Assembly: GCF_900095865.1 (NCBI RefSeq)
Contig: NZ_FMIZ01000005.1
Location: forward strand, 248,001-312,000
DNA length: 64,000 nucleotides
Origin: Massilioclostridium coli
Lineage (GTDB): Bacteria; Bacillota; Clostridia; Oscillospirales; Ruminococcaceae
Direction of reading: 5' to 3'
Positions 53,758 to 63,600 of this stretch are shown one piece after another. The position numbers and the translations under genes are program-made. How positions within the stretch are numbered: the first letter of the stretch is position 1; every line of letters starts with the position of its first letter. Below the pieces are notes generated by a model. It had not been told where the DNA came from. It worked only from the letters and a program-made list of their open reading frames with translations, and did no database searches.

Positions 53758-55242
53758 GTGAGGCGCAGCGGTGTATTAATGCACATCAGCAGTTTACCTT
53801 CCCCATATGGCATTGGGACTTTGGGGAAGGCTGCTTATGATTTTGTCGATTTTTTATGGGAAGCAAAGCAAAAATATTGGCAGGTGCTTCCGGTTAATCC
53901 AACGGGGTATGGGGATTCCCCTTACCAGAGTTTTTCTGTTTTTGCGGGAAACCCCTATTTTATTGATTTGGAACTCTTGCAGCAAGAAGGGTTATTGTTG
54001 GAAGAAGAAATCCAACAATGTGATTTTGGTGGAAGTGAACATTATGTGGATTACGAAAAGATGTACACTTCCCGTTACCATTTGTTAAAGTTGGCATTTT
54101 CTCGTTCCCATTTAAAAGAGAACCTGGAGTATCAGCAATTTTTAGAGGAAAACCAATTTTGGTTAGATGATTATGCCTGCTATATGGCAATCAAGGAACG
54201 GTTTGAAAACCAATGTTGGCTTTCCTGGGATGAAGGGGTTGCGACTAGGTTTCCGATGGCAATGAAAATATATCAACAGGTCTGTAGTAAGCAAATCCGG
54301 TTTCAGAAATTTATGCAGTTTTATTTTTATCGCCAATGGAAAGCGCTGAAACAATACGCGAATGAAAAAGGAATTTTGCTAATTGGGGATATGCCTATTT
54401 ATGTTGCGTTGGATAGTTCGGATGTTTGGGCAAATCCAGAATTATTCCAACTGGACCAGAAAACAAAACGTCCTATACAAGTAGCGGGATGTCCTCCAGA
54501 TGGATTTAGCCCCACTGGACAACTATGGGGGAATCCTCTGTATCATTGGGATGCAATGAAACAAAATGGATACCAATGGTGGATTCAACGGACAGCAATG
54601 GCTAGCAAGTTATTTGATGTCATACGGATTGACCATTTCCGTGGATTTGATGAATATTACGCTATCCCTTACGGGGATAAAACGGCGGAAAATGGACATT
54701 GGGAACAGGGACCGGGCTATGAGCTGTTCCAGGAGATAGAAAAAGCTTTGGGAAAACAGCATATTATAGCGGAAAACCTGGGCTTTTTGACGCCAAGTGT
54801 GTTTGGATTGTTAGAGAAATGTGGATTCCCAGGGATGAAAGTTCTGGAATTTGCGTTTAATCCATGGGAAGATAATATGTATCTTCCTCATAACTGTGGG
54901 AAAGATTCTGTTGTTTATACAGGAACCCATGATAATGATACTGTCCGTGGCTGGGCAGATTGTATGCCGCAAAATCAGGTAGAATATGCCATGGACTATT
55001 TGAATGTAACCCAAAAAGATCAGTTGCCTTGGGCTTTTATCCGTGCTGCATGGGGAACAGCCTCCCAGTTGGCCATTGCACCAATGCAGGATATTCTGGA
55101 ACTAAATAACGATGCAAAGATGAATACCCCTTCTACCTTAGGCTGGAACTGGAAATGGCGTATGGATCGCCATGCAATCACACCAGAATTAGCCCATCGA
55201 TTGAGAAGAATAACGGAAATCTATCAACGTGCAGCATATTAA
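53758..55242 (+). CDS. malQ: 4-alpha-glucanotransferase
   Basis: MalQ (amylomaltase) transfers alpha-1,4-glucan segments between maltodextrins. The 494-residue product is a GH77 enzyme with the typical start RSGVLMHISSLPSPYGIGTLG, then YWQVLPVNPTGYGDSPYQSFS, the nucleophile Asp in DVIRIDHFRGFDEYY, the acid/base Glu in IIAENLGFLT and the third Asp in YTGTHDNDTVRGW. The GTG at 53758 is used, with AAGGAGGGGG upstream. It follows metH by 13 bases with no terminator in between, an odd metabolic partner for methionine genes. A strong terminator follows. Confidence 0.94.
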   Translation: MRRSGVLMHISSLPSPYGIGTLGKAAYDFVDFLWEAKQKYWQVLPVNPTGYGDSPYQSFSVFAGNPYFIDLELLQQEGLLLEEEIQQCDFGGSEHYVDYEKMYTSRYHLLKLAFSRSHLKENLEYQQFLEENQFWLDDYACYMAIKERFENQCWLSWDEGVATRFPMAMKIYQQVCSKQIRFQKFMQFYFYRQWKALKQYANEKGILLIGDMPIYVALDSSDVWANPELFQLDQKTKRPIQVAGCPPDGFSPTGQLWGNPLYHWDAMKQNGYQWWIQRTAMASKLFDVIRIDHFRGFDEYYAIPYGDKTAENGHWEQGPGYELFQEIEKALGKQHIIAENLGFLTPSVFGLLEKCGFPGMKVLEFAFNPWEDNMYLPHNCGKDSVVYTGTHDNDTVRGWADCMPQNQVEYAMDYLNVTQKDQLPWAFIRAAWGTASQLAIAPMQDILELNNDAKMNTPSTLGWNWKWRMDRHAITPELAHRLRRITEIYQRAAY

Positions 55243-55270
55243 TAGCATCAGTGGATTTTCATAAAGCAAT

Positions 55271-55308
55271 AAAAAATAGGTAGGCTTTTTTGCCTACCTA
55301 TTTTTTAT
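55271..55308 (+). terminator. Terminator after malQ
   Basis: A 15-bp stem (55271-55285 with 55292-55306; core TAGGTAGGC) with T-run. Confidence 0.9.
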
Positions 55309-55452
55309 GGAGTTAATACAAATCATTTTAAGAAGGATAAATGTATAGAATTTTTTATATGTTATAGTTAAAGGTTATACGATAAATTAGTGATAAACCC
55401 TTAAAAAAACAAGTAACTTAGTAGTTGTTTCGATAGTTAATTGGTAACCTCT

Positions 55453-56127
55453 CTAAATAGAAGAATTTTCTGGGTTTTCCGGTGATAAGGGTTGGATAAA
55501 CATTACCAAAAAAGCAGACAACAAAAGGGCACAACAGATTAGAACAGATTTTTCCGCAAAAAAATGGGAACACCAAGCCCCTATTCCTGCTCCTAGAATA
55601 AAAAATAAGATGATGCCATAATACTGTAGACTTTTATTCCGTTCCTGCTTGTCTTTTGTAATATGATATTGAAAGAGTTTTTCAGTGGCGCTGCGTAAAT
55701 TCCCGGTACACATTGTAGTGGCATATGCATTCCCATTTACTTTGCGGAAACTTTGTACTTGTAGAGAACAAATAAAAGAAATTGCCACATTTGCGATTAC
55801 ATCGAATGTCCCCCTAGGAATAAAAGCAACTATAAGTAATATAATAAATTCTGCACCAACAGTAATCTGCCTCCAATGGATATTAGTATGTTGCCGAAAG
55901 GTTCTTCGGATTAATTCAGATACCAGTATTCCAGCTGCAAAGGCAACAATAGGGATGAAATAATACAATACCTGGATAAACTTTCCTTCCGCTAAATTAA
56001 CTCCCAACAGCACAATATTTCCTGTTTGCGCATTGGCAAACACGTGCCCACGTAATAAATAGCTATAGGCATCTAAAAAACCACCTGTAACAGCCAATAA
56101 CGCTCCAATCAAAAATGTTTCGGACAT
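55453..56127 (-). CDS. YoaK/DUF1275 family membrane protein
   Basis: A 224-residue protein with about six membrane helices and the DUF1275 features TGGFLDAYSYLLRGHVFANAQTGNIVLLG and TTMCTGNLRSATEKLF. This family (UPF0700) is widespread and its function is unknown. The start at 56127 follows AAAAGGA by 7 bases; a frame extension of 8 codons to 56151 has no site. It is monocistronic and convergent with malQ. Confidence 0.86.
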   Translation of the reverse strand: MSETFLIGALLAVTGGFLDAYSYLLRGHVFANAQTGNIVLLGVNLAEGKFIQVLYYFIPIVAFAAGILVSELIRRTFRQHTNIHWRQITVGAEFIILLIVAFIPRGTFDVIANVAISFICSLQVQSFRKVNGNAYATTMCTGNLRSATEKLFQYHITKDKQERNKSLQYYGIILFFILGAGIGAWCSHFFAEKSVLICCALLLSAFLVMFIQPLSPENPENSSI

Positions 56128-56436
56128 CTGCTTATCCTTTTTGAATGGCATGAAGCATCACTCTTTTCTTTTGGTATAATATGAATTATAAAAAATAAAA
56201 TATGTCATTCATTATTTATTATACCAGATTAATAAGGAGAAAGAAAGGAATAAAATGAAATAAAGCTCTATAAAACTTGCAATTTTAAAGTTGTGGTTAT
56301 CGTAATAGAGCATAAGCTATCGTATTATAAGGAAGATTTAAATAGGAAGAAAGATACTTTATCAATTTAATCGTTTATAGAACAAAGGATTAATTTTAAC
56401 AGAAAGGTTCACTAGACAAGTGTTTTGTATGAAAAA
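56128..56436. other. AT-rich gap, no gene found
   Basis: I see no credible reading frame with a ribosome-binding site. The minus-strand promoter of the YoaK-like gene should lie here but no good consensus was found. Confidence 0.4.
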
Positions 56437-56463
56437 AGCCCATACAGAAATTCTGTATGGGCT
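56437..56463 (-). terminator. Terminator of the serCA operon
   Basis: A 12-bp stem (AGCCCATACAGA 56437-56448 with 56452-56463). Read on the minus strand it is followed by TTTTTTC, 12 bases after the serA stop. Confidence 0.88.
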
Positions 56464-56474
56464 AAAATAATTTT

Positions 56475-57638
56475 TTATTTAATGATACGGATACGGATAA
56501 CACCGTCAATTTCGTTTAATTTTTGTTCTACTACATTACCATTTCCATCAACGTCCAACATGGTATAAGCATATTCCCCACGGGAAGTGTTCACCATATT
56601 TTCAATATTTAAACCATTATCGGAGACCATAGTGGTTATCTGGGAGATAATGCTCTTTATATTTTTATGGATGACACAGATCCTTGTATCACCTGTGCGA
56701 TCCATATGAGCTGCTGGCATGTTAACAGAATTTTTGATATTTCCATTTTCTAAGAAATCCATCAGTTCTTCCGCAGCCATACTTGCACAGTTATCTTCGG
56801 ATTCTGGAGTAGATGCACCTAAATGAGGTAACAGGATGACATTTTCTTTTCCTAATAAATCATTATTGGCAAAGTCAGCTACATAGCAGCCAATTTTATT
56901 GGCATCCAAAGCTTGTGCCACATCAGCGGTATTTACCAGTTCACCACGGGCAAGGTTGATAATGCGAACACCGTTTTTCATCATTGCAATGCTTTCGGAG
57001 TTAATCATCCCTTTTGTGTCCGGTGTTGCAGGAACATGAATGGTAATATAATCACAGTTTTCGTAGATTTCTTTTAAGGAATTAGAATGGTTTACTGCTT
57101 GGGATAAATTCCAGGCGTTATCAACTGAAACATATGGGTCATATCCATATACTTTCATACCTAATTCAACAGCAGCATTGCACACCAGAACACCGATAGC
57201 ACCTAAACCAATAACCCCTAATTTTTTGCCTTTGATTTCTGGGCCAGCAAACTGGGATTTTCCTTTTTCGCATTGTTTGGTGATTTCAGCATCAGTTCCT
57301 TCTAAGTCTTTTACCCATTCAATTGCGGATACAATCCGGCGGGAAGACATCAGCAATGCTAAAATAACTAGTTCTTTTACAGCATTTGCGTTTGCACCAG
57401 GGGTGTTGAATACAACGATGCCCTGTTCTGCGCATTTATCTAGTGGAATATTATTGACGCCAGCTCCAGCTCTTGCAATACATTTTAAGGATTTTTCAAA
57501 TTCGTATTCATGCATGGAAGCAGAACGGACCATAATAGCATCAGGATTGGTGATTTCATCCCCATAGTTGTACCCTGTAGCAGGGAACTTTTCTAATCCA
57601 ACTGGGGAAATCTTATTTAAAGTTTTAATATTATACAT
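56475..57638 (-). CDS. serA: D-3-phosphoglycerate dehydrogenase
   Basis: SerA oxidises 3-phosphoglycerate to phosphohydroxypyruvate, the entry step of serine synthesis. The 387-residue product has the NAD-binding LGVIGLGAIGVLVCNAA, catalytic Arg in INLARGELVN, Glu in the following loop and the catalytic His in LLPHLGASTPESEDNC. A short C-terminal ACT domain (about 315-387) gives a likely serine-responsive site. It lacks the long substrate-binding insert of E. coli-like SerA, so it is the compact clostridial type. It lies 29 bases downstream of serC. Confidence 0.93.
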   Translation of the reverse strand: MYNIKTLNKISPVGLEKFPATGYNYGDEITNPDAIMVRSASMHEYEFEKSLKCIARAGAGVNNIPLDKCAEQGIVVFNTPGANANAVKELVILALLMSSRRIVSAIEWVKDLEGTDAEITKQCEKGKSQFAGPEIKGKKLGVIGLGAIGVLVCNAAVELGMKVYGYDPYVSVDNAWNLSQAVNHSNSLKEIYENCDYITIHVPATPDTKGMINSESIAMMKNGVRIINLARGELVNTADVAQALDANKIGCYVADFANNDLLGKENVILLPHLGASTPESEDNCASMAAEELMDFLENGNIKNSVNMPAAHMDRTGDTRICVIHKNIKSIISQITTMVSDNGLNIENMVNTSRGEYAYTMLDVDGNGNVVEQKLNEIDGVIRIRIIK

Positions 57639-57667
57639 AAATAATCCTCCAATGGTAAAACCAAAGA

Positions 57668-58753
57668 TTAGGCGTTTTCTTCTTCAAATTTTTTCATAAA
57701 TGCTACCAACGCTTTTACTCCTTCTACAGGCATTGCGTTGTAAATAGAAGCCCGCATACCGCCTACAGTACGGTGCCCTTTTAAGTTGACAAAACCAGCA
57801 GCTTTACTTTCTGCTACAAATTTTTTATCCAGTTCTTCATCCCCAGTAACAAATGGAACATTCATCAAAGAACGGGAACCTGGCTCTACAGTACCTTTAA
57901 ATAATTTAGAGTGATCTAGGAAATCATATAAAATAGCTGCTTTTTCCTCGTTGATTTTTTTCATATTTTCCAGGCCGCCAATTTCTTCTTTTAACCATTG
58001 GCAAACAAGACCACACATATAGATGGAATAGGTTGGTGGTGTATTATACATGGAACCATTGTCCGCATGGATTTTATACTGGAACATGGTAGGAGTGCCT
58101 TCTTGTGGTTCCCCAATTAAATCTTCTCGGATAATCACAACGGTTAAACCTGCTGGACCCATGTTTTTCTGTGCTCCTGCATATAACACGCCAAATTTGG
58201 ATACATCCAAAGGCTCGGATAAAGCCATAGAGCTGATGTCCGCTACCAGTGGAACGTTTCCTGTTTCAGGTAGTTTTGGCCACTTTGTACCATAAATAGT
58301 GTTGTTTAATGTAATATGTACGTAATCAGCTTCTGGATCAAATTTCATTGCATCTACATCCGGGATATAGCTAAATGTTTTATCAGCAGAAGAAGCAACC
58401 TCATTTACAGTACCATAACGTTTTGCTTCTGCCATTGCTTTTTTAGACCATTGTCCTGTTGTCACATAATCTGCTTTATGGTTTTTGGTCATCAAGTTCA
58501 ATGGAATCATAGCAAATTGAGAAGATGCCCCACCCTGTAAGAATAATACTTTATAGTTATCAGGAATATTCATCAATTCACGAAGCAAAGACTCACAAGA
58601 TCGAATAATTGCCTCATATTCTTTAGAACGGTGTGACATTTCCATAACGGATTGCCCGGTAGCTCCATATTCCAGCATCTCATTAGAAGCTTTTTTCAGC
58701 ACCCATTCCGGCATCATAGACGGTCCTGCGCTAAAATTGTAGACTCTGCTCAT
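57668..58753 (-). CDS. serC: Phosphoserine aminotransferase
   Basis: SerC converts phosphohydroxypyruvate and glutamate to phosphoserine. The 361-residue PLP enzyme has YNFSAGPSMMPEWVLKKA at the N terminus, the substrate-contact loop SHRSKEYEA, LFLQGGASSQFA and the PLP Lys in YAGAQKNMGPAGLTVV. A TTGGAGG site precedes the ATG. It forms an operon with serA; serB is not in the window, so phosphoserine phosphatase must be elsewhere. Confidence 0.95.
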   Translation of the reverse strand: MSRVYNFSAGPSMMPEWVLKKASNEMLEYGATGQSVMEMSHRSKEYEAIIRSCESLLRELMNIPDNYKVLFLQGGASSQFAMIPLNLMTKNHKADYVTTGQWSKKAMAEAKRYGTVNEVASSADKTFSYIPDVDAMKFDPEADYVHITLNNTIYGTKWPKLPETGNVPLVADISSMALSEPLDVSKFGVLYAGAQKNMGPAGLTVVIIREDLIGEPQEGTPTMFQYKIHADNGSMYNTPPTYSIYMCGLVCQWLKEEIGGLENMKKINEEKAAILYDFLDHSKLFKGTVEPGSRSLMNVPFVTGDEELDKKFVAESKAAGFVNLKGHRTVGGMRASIYNAMPVEGVKALVAFMKKFEEENA

Positions 58754-58831
58754 TGTAATTCCTCCAAATAAATTTTAATGTAATAATGATAAGGAAATCC
58801 ACTCGATTGTTAGGTTCCCTGAATAATGGTG

Positions 58832-58920
58832 ATCTAACGAATAAGGTTAGATTACATATTAAATCTATTATAGACCTAAATAGTATAGTACGTCAATGGG
58901 TATGTTAAATATCTAACATA
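58832..58920 (-). promoter_or_regulatory. serC promoter bracketed by two inverted repeats
   Basis: On the minus strand TTGACG (58896-58891) - 18 bp - TATAAT (58872-58867) is a good promoter. Upstream of the -35 lies TATGTTA-6-TAACATA (58901-58920), and downstream of the -10 lies ATCTAAC-7-GTTAGAT (58832-58852). Both contain the half-site ATCTAAC. The two sites are centred about 68 bp apart, which could allow a dimeric repressor to loop the promoter. Confidence 0.6.
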
Positions 58921-59130
58921 ATTTTTGAAACACAGTTTAAACCTACCAATTATCAACAGTTTTTATTAGTTAATTTAACCAAAGATTTTTGTTTCTTTAT
59001 TATATGCAAAAAACTAAAATTCCTTTGTATAAAAATTATCCCAATGTTCCATAATACTAATGTTCCACTTTAAAACAATTTTGTTTTGAGGGGGTGTTTT
59101 GTGAATTTAAAATAATGGAGGAATTATTGC

Positions 59131-59850
59131 ATGAAAAAGTTAAGGTTCGGAAAATCAAAATTTTCCGGAAAAGGATTTTATATAGCATTGGCAATTAGTT
59201 TAGTTGCAGTAGGTACTGCTACTACTGTAGCAATTTCAAAAACAATTGGGGATTTATCTGGTGATTCCCTCAATCTTCCTTCTACAAGCAGTGTCAGTGA
59301 GTGGGGATATTCTGATGTCACAAAAGATGTAGATAATACCAAAAGCGATATTCCAAAGGTAAGTTCTGCTGCTCCTTCTTCTGCGCCGGCTTCTTCTCAA
59401 GAACCTGTGTCTTCCGCTGCTACCCAAGCAAAACAGGCAAAGTCAAATACCTATGCGATGCCTGTTACTGGAGAAATTACCAAGGAATATTCCAATGGAG
59501 AATTAGTAAAATCCGAAACTATGGGGGATTGGCGAACTCATGATGGAATTGACATCAAAGGGGATGCCAATACACCAGTGAAAGCCTGTTGCGATGGTAC
59601 GGTTAAAGAAATCAAAAATGACCCTATGTGGGGAACTTGTATTACATTAGAGCATGCGGATGGATATACTAGTTATTATTATGGGTTATCTGAAACTGCC
59701 CAGGTAAAACAAGACCAAACAGTTGCGGTTGGAGATGTAATTGGTACCATTGGAACCACTAACCAGTTGGAAATAGCAGAACCTTCCCATCTCCATTTTG
59801 GCATGAAAAAAGATGGAAAATGGATTGACCCTACTAGTGTAATCAAGTAG
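59131..59850 (+). CDS. spoIIQ: M23/LytM domain protein, SpoIIQ-like
   Basis: A 239-residue protein with an N-terminal membrane helix (about residues 14-37), a Ser/Ala/Pro-rich linker (about 75-108) and a C-terminal LytM endopeptidase domain. The segment YSNGELVKSETMGDWRTHDGIDIKG is typical of clostridial SpoIIQ, which forms the forespore side of the channel linking mother cell and forespore with SpoIIIAH. Unlike Bacillus SpoIIQ, which has lost its zinc site, this one keeps His137 and Asp141 (HDGID) and His220/His222 (HLH), so it may be active. AATGGAGG precedes the ATG. A general wall endopeptidase is the alternative. Confidence 0.78.
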   Translation: MKKLRFGKSKFSGKGFYIALAISLVAVGTATTVAISKTIGDLSGDSLNLPSTSSVSEWGYSDVTKDVDNTKSDIPKVSSAAPSSAPASSQEPVSSAATQAKQAKSNTYAMPVTGEITKEYSNGELVKSETMGDWRTHDGIDIKGDANTPVKACCDGTVKEIKNDPMWGTCITLEHADGYTSYYYGLSETAQVKQDQTVAVGDVIGTIGTTNQLEIAEPSHLHFGMKKDGKWIDPTSVIK

Positions 59851-59876
59851 TTGATTATAAAAAATAATATTTTTTC

Positions 59877-59928
59877 AAAAAGCTTTTCTTGTGGCAACTG
59901 TACGCCGTGATGAAGGAAAGCTTTTTCA
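59877..59928 (+). terminator. Terminator after spoIIQ-like gene
   Basis: A 10-bp stem AAAAAGCTTT (59877-59886) with 59917-59926, large loop of about 30 bases, T-run in the second arm. Confidence 0.7.
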
Positions 59929-60179
59929 TTTTATCTCTCTATATTTTTATTATGTCTTAAAAAATAAAATTTTAATGCTATTATTGCATGGAGGATAAAT
60001 TGTAATTGAAATAGAATAATTGTTTCCATTATATCAGATCTATAGGTTAGAATTTATTTTTTTATTGTATTGCACCGAAAGTGCATATAAGCAAGATAAA
60101 ATAGTTCCAGTTAAAGCAATCTCTAGGCTGGAATAAAAATCAACTCTTATTTTTTATAAATTAATATGGTAAAAAACAC

Positions 60180-60208
60180 TTGCAAATCAATTTCAATTGT
60201 GGTATACT
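60180..60208 (+). promoter_or_regulatory. Promoter of the tRNA pair
   Basis: TTGCAA (60180-60185) - 17 bp - TATACT (60203-60208), 16 bases ahead of the tRNA-Ala. Nothing else was recognised in the gap 59929-60179. Confidence 0.75.
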
Positions 60209-60223
60209 AATTGAGCAACTTAT

Positions 60224-60299
60224 GGGGGCGTAGCGCAGCTGGGAGCGTGTCTGAATGGCATTCAGAAGGTCGTGGGTTCGATCCCCATCGTCTCCACCA
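60224..60299 (+). tRNA. tRNA-Ala (GGC anticodon)
   Basis: A 76-base cloverleaf with 7-bp acceptor stem (GGGGGCG pairing CGTCTCC with G-U pairs), anticodon arm TCTGA-ATGGCAT-TCAGA giving anticodon GGC, T arm with GTTCGAT, and encoded CCA. It reads GCC codons (and GCU by wobble). Confidence 0.95.
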
Positions 60300-60334
60300 A
60301 TCACACATTGACAGTGTGGAGATGTGTGATTTTA
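60300..60334 (+). other. Hairpin spacer between the two tRNAs
   Basis: ATCACACAT (60300-60308) pairs with 60322-60330 and is followed by TTTAAA. It may help tRNA processing or act as a partial terminator. Confidence 0.5.
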
Positions 60335-60337
60335 AAT

Positions 60338-60413
60338 GGGAGCATAGCTCAGCTGGGAGAGCATCTGCCTTACAAGCAGAGGGTCATAGGTTCGAGCCCT
60401 ATTGTTCCCACCA
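60338..60413 (+). tRNA. tRNA-Val (UAC anticodon)
   Basis: A 76-base cloverleaf beginning GGGAGCA, D loop AGCTGGGAGAGC, anticodon arm TCTGC-CTTACAA-GCAGA giving anticodon UAC, T arm with GTTCGAG and encoded CCA. It reads GUA and probably other Val codons. Confidence 0.95.
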
Positions 60414-60416
60414 ATC

Positions 60417-60452
60417 AAAAGTGGAATTACCAATCAGTAGTTCCACTTTTTT
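60417..60452 (+). terminator. Terminator after tRNA-Val
   Basis: A 10-bp stem AAAAGTGGAA (60417-60426) with 60441-60450, followed by TT. Confidence 0.88.
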
Positions 60453-60475
60453 ATTATGTTAAATATTAATATTTG

Positions 60476-60513
60476 AAAAAACATCTGGTAGATACCTTCC
60501 AGATGTTTTTTTC
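60476..60513 (+). terminator. Second, isolated terminator
   Basis: A stem of about 12 bp (core ACATCTGG with CCAGATGT, 60481-60488 and 60499-60506) with flanking A and T runs, 24 bases past the previous terminator. No gene lies between the two hairpins. Confidence 0.7.
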
Positions 60514-60672
60514 TTTTTAACATAATGGTAAAATTAAATTTTTGAAATTGTTATTTCGATTTTACTAGGATTTAAGATACAATTAGTTTAAATATGATAG
60601 AAGATACCGCTTCATTACTTTACAATAGGATTGCGATACAATCGTATGTAGTAAAATTAACAGGAGGTAGTT

Positions 60673-63600
60673 ATGAAGGTAAAAGAAGTAGTGAAGAAGT
60701 TTAGCGTGGTTGTTATGTCAGCCGCTATTCTGGTATCTTCTCTTAATATCGGTTTAATAGCTAGTGCTACCAGCGAAAAAATCGGTATGGGGGATATTAA
60801 CTTTTCCTGGAGTAGAGAAATCTATAACGATGTTTCTCTCTCTCATATTATGAGTGAAAATGAAAGTGGCATACAGAAAGCATATACCACAGAATTTAAT
60901 CCAACAACCTGTGAAGTAAAACCAGTATTAAATTATGGTGATTATGTTATGGGCGGAGATATTATGTCCGATATGATTTCACAGGTAGAACAAAACGGTG
61001 ATAAAGTAGTATTTGCTATTAACGGGGATGCTTACGATACTTCCAATGGTGTATCCAATGGTTTGATGATTAAAAATGGGCTGTTGATTTCTACTTCAAA
61101 TGGAAGCGAAGCAGTTGGATTTAAACAAGATGGTACTGTTATTTATGGTTCTACTAATTTAAATATCAAAGCAACAGCAGGTGATACTACCATCCCAATT
61201 GCCCATGTCAATAAGGAAAGAAAACTGGATACCAGTAATGTATACTTATTGACAGAACAGTTTGATAAGGCTACACGTTCTACACAGCCAGGAGTTGAGG
61301 TTGTTTTAAATGTAACAACCGATGGCTATCAAGGGGTCCAAATTGGTAAATCCATTACAGCCACGGTAGAGAGCGTAAACCAGGTAGCTGCTAACCCGGA
61401 TAAAAATAATACACCGATTGGGAAAGGGCAAATAGTTCTTTCCGTCCATTCTGACAGCAGTCAATATGCCACACTAAGTGGATTGTCAAAAGGGCAAGAG
61501 CTTACCATTGATGTGCAAAATAATAATGCTGATGTAGACTGGAGTCAGGCACAACAGGCATTAGGGATTTTTCATGTGCTGATGAAAGATGGCGTGGTAA
61601 ACGAAAGTGCTCTGTCTGATACAGCAGTTCACCCGCGTACCGTATTTGGCACAAAAGCGGATGGTACTGTTGTTGTATTCCAATGTGATGGACGCCAGCC
61701 AGGTTTTGCAGATGGTATGACATTTACTGAGATTGTAGATTATATGAAAAGTCTAGATTGCGTCAACATCTTTAACTTTGATGGAGGCGGAAGTTCTACA
61801 ATTGCTGTTACACTGCCAGGGGATGAAGAGGCTACGATTTTGAATCGCCCTTCTGACGGCAATGAACGTGCAAATTGCAATGCTTTATTATTTGTTGCAA
61901 CTTCTGAAGCTATAGAAGGCAATCCAGTACAAAAACTGCATGTTTATCCAGATACAACAGAAGGCTATGGCACAAAAACTTTATTGCTGGAAAACGGTAA
62001 ATTAGGGTTCCGTGTAGGAGCAACCGACAATAATTATCATTATACAACAGTAGACCCGGAAAACCTTGTTTATACAACAGAAGGGGATATTGGAACAATT
62101 GAACAAGATGGTGTTTTAACAGCGGCATCCGGTACCCATGAAGGTAAAGTAATTGTAAGTACAAAAGATGGTTCCGCAAAAGGAGAAATCGAGGTTAGCA
62201 CAGTAGATAGCATTACAAAATTAACTGCTGACCGTTCCATTTTATCCGTTGCCCCTTCTGGAACAACACAGCTTTCTTTCACAGCGGAATACAATGGTAT
62301 TCCTGTGGAACTGACCAGTGAGGCGTTGAGCTTTGAATTATCCGATCCTTCCTTAGGTTCTATCCAACCAGATGGTACTTTTACTGCTGCTGATACCCAG
62401 GGAACAGGGGAACTGCGTGTTTCTTATAAAGACTATTCTTTGGTCATTCCTGTAGAGATCGGTAAATTACCAGTATTACTAAATGATTTTGAACAGCCAT
62501 TAGAAGAAACAGGCTGGATGTGGAGATATACGAACCCACAAAATGGCGGTAGTGGGAAAATGTCCATCAACTATGATGAACGCTTTGTTCGTACTGGGGA
62601 TGGCTCTCTGAGAATTGACTATGACTTTGCAACAAAACCTGTAACAGGGACTATTGCCATTGAGGCTGGTCCAAAAGATACCTTTTATTTGGAAGGCCAA
62701 CCAAAAGCAATTGGATGTTGGGTATATGGCGATGGCAATGGCGCATGGCTGCGTATCCAGTTGGCACCTGCTGCCTATGTAGGCGATACCTATGTAGACT
62801 GGGTTGGCTGGAAGTACATTGAAACAGAGATTCCATCTACTGCTTCTTTCCCTTATCAATTAGTTTATGGCGTACGTTTACTGTGTACTCCAACTACACC
62901 AGTTCAAAATAAAAAAGGCACTATTTATGTAGATGGCTTACGTGCTGTTTACGATTTTAAAAATGACGATACCAAAGCGCCAGAGCTAGTTCCTGATACA
63001 GAAGTGACACCAGCTGATGGCGCTACAAACGTAGGGCATCAACCAGATATTTCTATGACAGTATATGATCCAGCTGCGGAAGGGGAACCATATACTGGCA
63101 TTAATACAGAACGTACAAAACTTTGGATTAATGGCAAGGTAATGGACAATGTGTTACATGAAGTCCAGCCAGATGGTTCTGTAAAAATAAATTATATTCC
63201 ATCCGCCTTGACATCGCTTCGTTCTGGACTAAATAAAATCAAATACCGTGTAGAAGACAATGCAGGAAATAAATTTTTTAAGGAATGGTCTTTTACCGTA
63301 GAAGGATATAATGTAAACCTGGAGGAAATCAAGCCGGAAGGAGAAAAAGCCTCTGCGGGAAGTACGTTTGATTATATTATCAACGCAAACGATTATAAAA
63401 ACTTTGAACAGTTTGACCTTGACTTAAGCTATAATCCTGAATATGTAACCCTGGTTTCTGCTACTCCAGATAGCCGTGTGACAGTACAGAACCAGGAGAT
63501 TGATGAAGAAACCGGCTCTATCAAATATACCTTAACCGGAATGAAGGATTTAGCAAAAGATGAAAATAATCCTTTGGTAAAGCTTCGTTTCCAGGTACAA

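Noticed and set aside
60211-60469. Two plus-strand frames of 83 and 65 codons containing GSVSEWHSEGRGFDPH-like sequence
   Set aside because: They cover the tRNA-Ala and tRNA-Val genes; this is a known artefact of tRNA sequence read as protein.
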